Assembly: GCA_024409145.1 (NCBI GenBank)
Contig: JAKSUF010000110.1
Location: 1-5,536, forward strand
Length of the DNA stretch: 5,536 bases
From: an archaeon
GTDB lineage: Archaea > Methanobacteriota > Methanobacteria > Methanobacteriales > Methanobacteriaceae
Direction: 5' to 3'
Of the stretch, positions 1 through 5,536 are shown in pieces. The position numbers were made by a program, and so were the translations under genes. Position 1 is the stretch's first letter. Every line of letters begins with the position of its first letter. A model generated the notes under the pieces. The model did not search any database. It was not told the origin of the DNA and saw only the letters and a list, made by a program, of their open reading frames with translations.

Positions 1-1
1 G

Positions 2-37
2 TTTTTTCATATTTTTTTCTTCTCCAAACCCTAGCTC
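2..37 (-). other. Probable out-of-frame continuation of the helicase
   Basis: After the helicase stop (TAG at 33-31), its own frame meets a second stop (TGA) within eight codons. The -1 frame is open to the window edge and reads ELGFGEEKNMKK from position 37. Joined after Lys595-Lys596 level (..NIINK|ELGFGEEKNM), this resembles the stretch that follows motif IV in related long helicases, where a Gly-rich, charged segment ends in a conserved Met before the next strand; that comparison is from memory. One lost A in AATAAG would explain the shift. The competing reading is a new gene starting at the ATG at 10-8, with GGAG at 25-22 as ribosome binding site. The window edge prevents a decision. Confidence 0.5.
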
Positions 38-1824
38 TTATTTATTATGTTAAGATTATAATAATTTAATTTAGGATTATTTTTAACTATTTTTCCTGTT
101 GTTCTTCTTTCACTTTCATAAGATACTAAAGTAGAAATCATTCTTGGAACCATTTCCCAAGAAGAAAATAAAATAGTTTTGGAAGTATTTTCTGAATTTT
201 TAAATACTCCTTCTGAGGGATAATATTGTTTACTTGGAGGTATCCAAAGTAAATTTTCAGAATTATTTTTAAAAACATAATTCATTAAATGATTTAAACG
301 AGCATTATTATTTGTAATAGGTTTATAGTTATTAATCCTATTCTCAACTATCCAAAATGTTTTTTTATTCATTTTACGAATTTCATTAGGATGTTTTTCA
401 AAATATTTTTCAAGTTTGGTCTTTAATTTATAATTTTTCATAAAAGACATAATATAAGGAGTTGATTTAATATAATCGATTGGAACATTTGTATTAATAT
501 CAATACTATCTAAAAGTTTTTGAACTTCAATATATGATTTAATATCTTCTTTAAAAACTTTTAAAGACTCTCTAACATCACTATCATCAATTAAATCTCC
601 CATTTCTCTCTCTGTAATTCTTTCAGTTCTACAAATTGTATTATAAAGTGCATTTTCAGCATCTCTTTTAGCAGATATGATTGAGATATCTTCATTTTTT
701 ATTTCTTTTAAATGTATTGAATAATTGCTCCAAATTTCTTTAAATTCTTCTTTTTTATCTTCTTCAATATTTAAAAAGTTCATTACATCTAAAAATTCAC
801 TATAATGTGCATCAACTTGACTGTAATCAATCTCATCAATTGTAGAATACATTTTATAAGGAGTTGCAGAAAGCATTAAAATTCTTGTTGATTTATTATT
901 AAAGAATTTATCAGTTAATTTTTTCATTTCAGAGTTTTTATCACTATTAATTAAGTATTTAAATCTTTGAAATTCATCCATAATGATTAAATCCGGTTCT
1001 AATTTATTTAATGATATGTCTGCAAAAATAGTTCTTAATTCTACAATTAATTCTCTAGATTCTTTATTTGTTTTGTTATTAGATAAGCAATAATCAGTAA
1101 TATAATCAATTAAAAGTTTATCTTTAAAAATTCTTGTTTTTAAAGTTTTATTTAGTTCTTTTACCATATGTTCTTCATATTTACCATTAGATTTTTTATT
1201 ACAATAATTAAATTCATCTTCAAACCATTCTACTGCATATGGCCATGATCTTGGACCGGGTTTTTTAAAAATATTATTTATTTCATTAATTACTTTTTTA
1301 TCTAGATTTAATCTTTTTAATATTACATACATTAAAGCTCTTTCATCTACAGTTCCATTACTATTATGTATGCTGAATGAAGTTTTAGGAGTTAAAGATA
1401 TAAGTTGAATATAACTTTCTAAAATATTTCCATCGTCTTCTTGTTTAAATATATTTAAATGTTGCATAGATAATCTGGAAGTATTACTATCTTCAACACT
1501 TACATCATTAATAATTTTTAATTTTTCTAAATTTTGTCCAGCTACTGCTCCATTTGAACAGATATAAACAACTTTAACTAAATCATCATTTTCTTCTTTT
1601 CTTAATTTTGCAAATTTAGCTATTGTTCCACGTGCAATAAGTGTTTTACCTAAACCTACTTCATCTGAGATTAAAACACGATTTTGTCCATTTCTAAAGA
1701 GTTCATCGATTCTTTCAACGGTAGCTTTTTGAAAATCTTTTAATTCTCCTATGATGTTTTCTTCAATAATATCTAATTGTTCTTTAATAGGGATATTTGG
1801 ATCTAAAATTTTAGTTTCTACCAT
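31..1824 (-). CDS. SF2/SNF2-like DNA helicase, C-terminally truncated or frameshifted
   Basis: The product is a 597-residue superfamily 2 helicase/translocase, expected to use ATP to move along or remodel DNA. In order: a Q-motif-like segment LKDFQKATV (28-36), Walker A DEVGLGKT (54-61), a motif Ia region VVYICSNGAV (85-94), a long insert of about 180 residues, Walker B IIMDEFQ (280-286), motif III LSATPYK (318-324), a helical region with CRTER (398-402), and the start of the second RecA domain with motif IV ILFSSWEMVPR (551-561) and SYESERR (568-574). It stops there, so motifs V and VI, including the arginine finger, are absent; relatives of this kind are, from memory, much longer. The ATG at 1824 overlaps the upstream stop as TAATG, with GAGGTGAT six bases ahead. 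It is the third gene of the operon. As written, the protein should lack ATPase coupling; a frameshift near position 37 is the likeliest cause. The helicase class is certain; the biological role is inferred. Confidence 0.5.
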   Translation of the reverse strand: MVETKILDPNIPIKEQLDIIEENIIGELKDFQKATVERIDELFRNGQNRVLISDEVGLGKTLIARGTIAKFAKLRKEENDDLVKVVYICSNGAVAGQNLEKLKIINDVSVEDSNTSRLSMQHLNIFKQEDDGNILESYIQLISLTPKTSFSIHNSNGTVDERALMYVILKRLNLDKKVINEINNIFKKPGPRSWPYAVEWFEDEFNYCNKKSNGKYEEHMVKELNKTLKTRIFKDKLLIDYITDYCLSNNKTNKESRELIVELRTIFADISLNKLEPDLIIMDEFQRFKYLINSDKNSEMKKLTDKFFNNKSTRILMLSATPYKMYSTIDEIDYSQVDAHYSEFLDVMNFLNIEEDKKEEFKEIWSNYSIHLKEIKNEDISIISAKRDAENALYNTICRTERITEREMGDLIDDSDVRESLKVFKEDIKSYIEVQKLLDSIDINTNVPIDYIKSTPYIMSFMKNYKLKTKLEKYFEKHPNEIRKMNKKTFWIVENRINNYKPITNNNARLNHLMNYVFKNNSENLLWIPPSKQYYPSEGVFKNSENTSKTILFSSWEMVPRMISTLVSYESERRTTGKIVKNNPKLNYYNLNIINKS

Positions 1825-3770
1825 TATTTAATCACCTCTTCAAAGGTATTATAAAGTTCTTCAAAACCTTTTGGAATAACTCCGTCTTGTGAAATTGATT
1901 TAATTAAAAAATCAAGCTCTTTAAATCTTTTAGGGTCATAATATGCTGTTTTAAGCATTTTTTCATATAGTGCAGGTAATTGAAGTTCAAATGAATTAGT
2001 AAAATAAGACTTCTCTTGATTATATTTATTGTCAAAACCTGTTAAGATATATTCTTCACCTAATAAGAAAGCCACATAAACAATAAAAGAGTCTTTATCT
2101 TTAATAATAGAATTTATTACTTCATTTTCTCTATCTGTTGGCATATTTTCTGTAGGGATTTTAATAACTCTTTTAAAAGTTTCATCATTTTCTTTTATAG
2201 TTGTGATGAAAAATTCAGATAATTGGAGTTTATCTAAGTCTTTAAAGACAATTTTATCATCAATTTCTTCTTCTTTATCAGACAATAATGGATTTATTTT
2301 TATTGAATCTATATTTTCATATAATTTATTTTCTTTTATAGAATCTAATTTATTAAGTTTTAATTCAATATCATATTTATTATTTTTATTAATTATTTCT
2401 GCTTTAGGTTTGTATCTGTTAATTAGTTTAATAACACTATCTAAATGGTTATTTTCATTAGTTTCTTCATCTATCATATTTTTTAAACTAACTAATTGGA
2501 AAGGACTGTTTTTTCCTCCTTTTTCACCATTGAATATATCTTCTGCAAGTTTGGTTATATTTAAATATCTTCCTTTTGAATGTAATCTAATCATAAATTC
2601 AACATTTCCATATATTGAATTATGGGAAGCATTTAGAGATCCTAAATATAAATCACATCTGCTGCCTTTTCTAACCATGAATAATTTAGCATGAATGTCT
2701 TGTTTAGCTATATCTTCTGAAATAAGTGAATTTTCATCTTTTTCATAAATAGGTTCTTCGTATTTAAATTCATTTTTATTTTTTTCATAAATAGGTTCTT
2801 CATATTTAAATTCATTTTCATCTTCTGAAATTAATGTTTCTCCATCTATAATTTCATCTTTAAGGGTGTAAACTTCAAAATTATCACAATCTTCTGGAGA
2901 TAATTTACCTAAAGACATAGATTTTGTAATTAATATACATTCTCTTTGAGCTTTTGCTCTTTGATTGAAATCATTTATTACACTTCCAGTTAAAAATGGG
3001 GACATAATTAAAATTTCATCAAATGTATCTGTAAATAATGGATAATTTTTAATTGTATATTCATCATTTATTCCATTAACAATAAAATCAAAATCATGGA
3101 ATTTTTTATCATTTAAATCAAAATGAATATAATTTAATTCTCCTATAATTTTACTAATTTTATTAGATTTTTTACTATCTTTAGTAAATCTTCTTAAATA
3201 TTTAAGTAAATCAATTAGCTGTTCGTTTTTGTCAGTTGTTATAAGATGATCACATTCATCTAATACTTTTTCACCATCCATTGTAAAGCTAATGTCCCAA
3301 CTTCTATCAAAGGTTAAATTCCTACTTAACACAATTATTCTATATAATGGATTTTTAGTTTCTTTATTTTGGAATCTAATTAACCATATTTTAGGGTGGA
3401 ATGAAGGATATCTGCTTTTATTATTTTTAGAAGTCACTACTTGAAATACCATTTTTTCTAACAATATATATAATGGAGTAGGTTTACTTGGTGGGTGTAT
3501 TTGTCCACCTTCACAAAAGAGTGCTATTTTGTCTCCTGTTTTTTTAAGAGCATCCAGTAAATAAACTGGGTTGTTAATTAATTCACTATCAGTGTCCTCA
3601 GATAAACCAAGTGATATGGATGCACCTACTAAAGAATCTAAATCTAATGAATAAGTTGTACCAATTGCAAAATCAAGTTCATAATTATTAGGTGGTGAGA
3701 GAATATTTCCATAATCTAAACGGTTATTGTTAGGATTTAACATGTTAGCTGTGTTCTTCTTTTTTCCCAT
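1824..3770 (-). CDS. Phospholipase-D-superfamily nuclease-like protein
   Basis: The 648-residue protein contains two HKD-type half-sites. The first is FHPKIWL (124-130), with H125 and K127, followed by LSRNLTFDRSWD (148-159). The second is IHAKLFM (359-365), with H360 and K362, followed by LGSLNAS (376-382) and NVEF (389-392). The classical HKD aspartate five residues after the lysine is absent (R367); instead N380 and E391 fill the active-site positions, as in nuclease-type members such as BfiI. In the family, the two halves pair to make one metal-independent phosphodiesterase site. An acidic loop at about 313-350 holds a 14-residue tandem repeat just before the second half-site. Residues from about 400 on form a C-terminal extension that I do not recognise. 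No signal peptide or membrane segment is visible, so it should be cytosolic. The start overlaps the upstream stop (TAATG), with GAGGAG eight bases ahead. Nuclease activity, rather than lipase activity, is inferred from the helicase partner and motif type. Confidence 0.5.
   Translation of the reverse strand: MGKKKNTANMLNPNNNRLDYGNILSPPNNYELDFAIGTTYSLDLDSLVGASISLGLSEDTDSELINNPVYLLDALKKTGDKIALFCEGGQIHPPSKPTPLYILLEKMVFQVVTSKNNKSRYPSFHPKIWLIRFQNKETKNPLYRIIVLSRNLTFDRSWDISFTMDGEKVLDECDHLITTDKNEQLIDLLKYLRRFTKDSKKSNKISKIIGELNYIHFDLNDKKFHDFDFIVNGINDEYTIKNYPLFTDTFDEILIMSPFLTGSVINDFNQRAKAQRECILITKSMSLGKLSPEDCDNFEVYTLKDEIIDGETLISEDENEFKYEEPIYEKNKNEFKYEEPIYEKDENSLISEDIAKQDIHAKLFMVRKGSRCDLYLGSLNASHNSIYGNVEFMIRLHSKGRYLNITKLAEDIFNGEKGGKNSPFQLVSLKNMIDEETNENNHLDSVIKLINRYKPKAEIINKNNKYDIELKLNKLDSIKENKLYENIDSIKINPLLSDKEEEIDDKIVFKDLDKLQLSEFFITTIKENDETFKRVIKIPTENMPTDRENEVINSIIKDKDSFIVYVAFLLGEEYILTGFDNKYNQEKSYFTNSFELQLPALYEKMLKTAYYDPKRFKELDFLIKSISQDGVIPKGFEELYNTFEEVIK
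1831..1838 (-). promoter_or_regulatory. Ribosome binding site for the helicase gene, inside the PLD gene
   Basis: GAGGTGAT, an extended match to the 16S rRNA tail (complement of ATCACCTC), encodes part of the PLD C-terminus (..EEVIK) and lies six bases before the helicase ATG at 1824. This GGTGAT form is common in Methanobacteriales. With the TAATG overlap it fixes the start and implies coupled translation. Confidence 0.5.
2741..2824 (-). repeat. 42-bp in-frame tandem duplication in the PLD gene
   Basis: Two adjacent 42-base units (2741-2782 and 2783-2824) match at 39 of 42 positions. On the coding strand each encodes NEFKYEEPIYEK plus two more residues, so the loop reads this segment twice in a row. 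The unit is a multiple of three and keeps the frame. It is strongly acidic and is flanked on both sides by related LISED/DEN strings (313-318 and 345-353), hinting at older duplication. It lies in the linker immediately before the second catalytic half-site, where length variation is likely tolerated. Confidence 0.5.
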
Positions 3771-5017
3771 TAGTAATTCTCCTCTGCATTTAGTTTTTGG
3801 GTTGTTTTTTTAATGTCATTATTTTCTAAATCATAATCAATTAATCCTTGACTTATAAATATGTCTTTGAGAATTCTTTGTGAATGTGTAAATCTGTAAT
3901 TTAATTCTTTTACAGCAAACCATTTTAATTCATATTCTCCGGGATGTGGGGTTTTAGCTCTATTTTCTCCTTTTAATATAACTTCTCTTCTTTTTATAAG
4001 ATCTTTTAATCCTTCAATGTCTTTGTTTTTTGTTAATGATCTTGCAAATAATAAAAATCTTTTTAATCGATGGTCTTTTACTTTTAGTTTAACATATATT
4101 TTTTCTAAATTAATATTTGATAATTCCTCTAATTTAGGTTTAAATTCTTCTAATTTTTCATTTGCTTCGTTATATTCTCCATCAGAAACAATAATATTAT
4201 AAATAGTGTTTAAAAAATAGTTGAACTCAGAGAAATCTTTTGCTAAATAAAAGTTTTCTTGAATGTCTTCTGGAAATTTAAAAAGGATATTTTCAAGGTC
4301 TTTAAATTCATTTAATTCTAAAATATCTGTTAAATTGTTTTCTAAAATAAAAGCAAATAAACTACCTTTACAATTTTCTACAATTTGTTCTTTTAAGAAT
4401 TTTCCTTCTTCTTTAGTTAATTCTAAATCTAAATTCTCAAACCAATCTTTTTTATAAGGTGCAATTTTTAATAAATGCATATTTTCAATATTTCCAGCAT
4501 CATTATCATCATCTTCATGGTATTGTTTTTTAATAGTGCTTTTATTGGAGTTTTGATAAGCAAGTAATCTGAGATAATCATTAAGTGTTTTATTAGATTT
4601 AAATATTCCAAATTTTCTTATACCTGCCCAATATAAACTTGAAGGTGCTCTTTTAACCCAAGTACCTTCCCTTATTCTGTTAATGCCAATAACTCCATCT
4701 TCTAAACCATTTTTTTCAAATAGTTCACAACAACTTCTTTCAACTTCATCTAAATTTTCTTTTAAAGTACGGAAATTAGTTTCATAACTTAATTCTAAAT
4801 CTTTTAATATATATGGGGTAATTAGAAAGTATTTTGCTCTTGTTTGCAGTGTAGAAGTTCCTGGAAAGAACAAATTAGAAAATCCATCTCTAATAGGTCC
4901 AATTCCTAATTCATCTAATACTCCTTTTCCATTAAGAAGTTCTAAAACACTCATAACTTTATTTCTTTCAGTTTTAGAAAAGTCTATCCACCCAAGTTCC
5001 ATTTTCTTACTTCCCAT
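3770..5017 (-). CDS. DUF6361-family protein, first gene of the putative defence operon
   Basis: This 415-residue protein belongs, by recognisable signature blocks, to the uncharacterised family DUF6361. The N-terminal block is LGWIDFS (8-14), then DELGIGPIRDGF (35-46) and FFPGTSTLQTRAKYF (50-64). A second block is GINRIREGTWVKRAPSSLYW (111-130). The C-terminal block is HPGEYELKWFAVKELNYRF (358-376) followed by RILKDIF (381-387). An acidic stretch, EDDDND (168-173), sits mid-protein. No catalytic motif, zinc site, signal peptide or membrane segment is evident. From general knowledge, the family is found beside helicase and PLD genes, so a role in target sensing or complex assembly is a guess only. 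The chosen ATG at 5017 has no Shine-Dalgarno site but lies at the right distance from a TATA-like box for a leaderless transcript. Met6 (ATG at 5002) directly before ELGWIDFS, preceded by GGAAG, is a credible alternative start. It is the promoter-proximal gene of the operon. Confidence 0.5.
   Translation of the reverse strand: MGSKKMELGWIDFSKTERNKVMSVLELLNGKGVLDELGIGPIRDGFSNLFFPGTSTLQTRAKYFLITPYILKDLELSYETNFRTLKENLDEVERSCCELFEKNGLEDGVIGINRIREGTWVKRAPSSLYWAGIRKFGIFKSNKTLNDYLRLLAYQNSNKSTIKKQYHEDDDNDAGNIENMHLLKIAPYKKDWFENLDLELTKEEGKFLKEQIVENCKGSLFAFILENNLTDILELNEFKDLENILFKFPEDIQENFYLAKDFSEFNYFLNTIYNIIVSDGEYNEANEKLEEFKPKLEELSNINLEKIYVKLKVKDHRLKRFLLFARSLTKNKDIEGLKDLIKRREVILKGENRAKTPHPGEYELKWFAVKELNYRFTHSQRILKDIFISQGLIDYDLENNDIKKTTQKLNAEENY
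3779..3784 (-). promoter_or_regulatory. Ribosome binding site for the PLD gene, inside the DUF6361 gene
   Basis: GAGGAG forms the Glu-Glu codons near the end of the DUF6361 protein (..AEENY) and lies eight bases before the PLD start codon. With the TAATG stop/start overlap it supports the ATG at 3770 and translational coupling. Confidence 0.5.
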
Positions 5018-5030
5018 TAATTTTAGTTTA

Positions 5031-5043
5031 ATTATAGTATAAT
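5031..5043. promoter_or_regulatory. Perfect 13-bp palindrome in the divergent gap
   Basis: ATTATA-G-TATAAT has six-base arms around a single centre base. It lies between the TATA-like box and the start of the DUF6361 gene, overlapping the box by four bases, where a bound repressor would block transcription. No repressor gene is in view. An AT-only palindrome of this size is not improbable in such a background. Confidence 0.5.
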
Positions 5044-5053
5044 ATAATCTTAA
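5040..5053 (-). promoter_or_regulatory. TATA-like box for the DUF6361-PLD-helicase operon
   Basis: On the minus strand TTATATTA (5047-5040), preceded by the purine-rich AAGA, ends 22 bases before the ATG at 5017. Its centre lies about 26 bases ahead of that ATG, the usual archaeal TATA-to-transcription-start distance. Transcription would therefore begin at or next to the start codon and give a leaderless message, which fits the lack of a Shine-Dalgarno site. No convincing bacterial -35 is seen 17 bases above the TATAAT-like hexamer at 5036-5031. The region is so AT-rich that chance matches are easy. Confidence 0.5.
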
Positions 5054-5058
5054 TAGTT

Positions 5059-5067
5059 TTTATATTT
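5059..5067 (+). promoter_or_regulatory. TATA-like box for the divergent gene
   Basis: TTTATATTT is centred near 5063. An archaeal start about 26 bases downstream would fall near 5089, giving a leader of roughly ten bases that just includes the GTGGTAAT ribosome binding region. Position and composition fit a methanogen promoter, but the AT-rich background lowers confidence. Confidence 0.5.
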
Positions 5068-5098
5068 TTGAAAAAATAAATAATGTATAAGTGGTAAT

Positions 5099-5536
5099 AT
5101 GGTTAAGTTTGATGAGGTAAATATTCCAACGCCCTCTAAGAAAGAAGTTGAAAAATATCTTGAAAAATGGGATAATTTAGAAAATTATGTTTTACAAGAA
5201 AATAGTCTTAATAAGCTATTTTTTGATTTAATTCCTGAAAATAAAATAATTGAAGATATTCTAATTAAAGCAAGTACACTTAATGATTTTTATAGTACAC
5301 ATATATTCTCTATATTTTCAGTTGCAAATCATATTTTAAGTTTAGATATTGATATTAGACTTAATAATGGAGACCCAACTTTAGTTGATGATATTGCAAA
5401 TATTACTATTGATGGTAAGAAAATAAGATTTTATTCCTTTGCATCAAAATACTGTTCACATCATAGACCTTATGATTATCCTATTTATGATAATTATGTT
5501 GACAAAATCTTATGGTACTTTAAAAAAAGAGATAAT
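5099..5536 (+). CDS. Divergent uncharacterised protein with OGG-like K...P...D motif, partial
   Basis: The reading frame is open for 146 codons to the right edge, so the C-terminus is missing. The ATG at 5099 is the only methionine in the visible protein, and an in-frame stop lies six codons upstream (5081), which fixes the start. A short leader with AGTGGTAAT gives a modest ribosome binding site. The first 100 residues are mostly helical and charged (KKEVEKYLEKWD). A striking block follows: FASKYCSHHRP (114-124), YPIYDNYVDKIL (127-138). I recall similar F-A-[ST]-K...P-x-x-Y-P-I-Y-D blocks in uncharacterised bacterial and archaeal proteins. K117 followed by Pro and D131 loosely echoes the catalytic Lys/Asp arrangement of OGG/HhH-GPD DNA glycosylases, but the spacing is shorter and no clear hairpin is seen. 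The glycosylase idea is therefore speculative. Divergent from the DUF6361 operon, with an 81-base shared regulatory gap. Confidence 0.5.
   Translation, partial: MVKFDEVNIPTPSKKEVEKYLEKWDNLENYVLQENSLNKLFFDLIPENKIIEDILIKASTLNDFYSTHIFSIFSVANHILSLDIDIRLNNGDPTLVDDIANITIDGKKIRFYSFASKYCSHHRPYDYPIYDNYVDKILWYFKKRDN

Noticed and set aside
1..25. T-rich run that might be a transcription terminator
   Set aside because: The T-run is on the plus strand, where no gene ends nearby. For the minus-strand operon it reads as A-rich sequence, with no stem-loop before it.
2203..2694. Plus-strand frame of 163 codons with hydrophobic, membrane-like stretches
   Set aside because: It lies fully antisense to the PLD gene across its second catalytic half-site. 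Its Leu/Ile/Ser-rich make-up is what the complement of Lys/Asn/Glu-rich AT-rich coding sequence gives, and it has no credible ribosome binding site.
4017..4457. Two short plus-strand frames (61 and 64 codons)
   Set aside because: Both are antisense to the DUF6361 gene, biased to Ser/Phe/Leu as expected of reverse-complement shadows, and show no recognisable motif.
31..5017. Assignment to DISARM, Mokosh or the Dpd system on the basis of helicase plus PLD proteins
   Set aside because: The expected partners (DUF1998/DrmB and methyltransferase, a fused RNA helicase-PLD protein, or queuosine-type Dpd genes) are absent, and a DUF6361 gene is not part of those definitions as I know them.
5083..5097. 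Four-codon upstream frame (ATG TAT AAG TGG TAA) ahead of the divergent gene
   Set aside because: The predicted transcription start near 5089 falls inside it, so it would not be translated, and it has no ribosome binding site. It is probably chance.
1..5536. CRISPR array, tRNA/rRNA or insertion sequence
   Set aside because: No spaced direct repeats, cloverleaf-like segments, transposase motifs or terminal inverted repeats were seen. The only repeat is the two-copy 42-base unit inside the PLD gene.

Overview
The window is very AT-rich (well under one third G+C by eye). Codons ending in A or T dominate, and Lys, Asn, Ile and Glu are abundant. The strongest Shine-Dalgarno site reads GAGGTGAT, and TATA-like boxes lie 22-31 bases ahead of two divergent starts, one of which lacks a clear ribosome binding site. 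Together these suit a low-GC methanogenic archaeon such as Methanobrevibacter or Methanosphaera. This is inference: an AT-rich Firmicute or Fusobacterium cannot be excluded, and no rRNA or tRNA is present to decide it.

Three genes on the minus strand form one tight operon, transcribed from position 5017 towards 1. In transcription order they are a DUF6361-family protein (3770-5017), a phospholipase-D-superfamily nuclease-like protein (1824-3770) and an SF2/SNF2-like helicase (31-1824). Both junctions are TAATG one-base stop/start overlaps. At both, a strong Shine-Dalgarno site lies inside the last codons of the upstream gene, which points to coupled translation and a fixed ratio of products. 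The 81-base gap at 5018-5098 separates this operon from a divergent gene beginning at 5099, which runs off the right edge.

The likely theme is DNA-directed defence: an ATP-driven DNA translocase or helicase, a metal-independent PLD-type nuclease, and a DUF6361 protein of unknown role. I do not see the hallmark genes of DISARM, BREX, Druantia, Zorya or a restriction-modification locus. The locus therefore looks like a compact, un-named DUF6361-PLD-helicase module. The divergent protein has a Lys...Pro...Asp pattern loosely like OGG-type DNA glycosylases and may be an accessory or simply a neighbour.

Three local oddities stand out. The helicase reading frame stops just after motif IV, and a sensible continuation appears in the -1 frame, suggesting a frameshift. 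The PLD gene carries a 42-base in-frame tandem duplication. The PLD active-site spacing matches that of the nuclease BfiI. There is no stretch of more than 300 bases without a gene.
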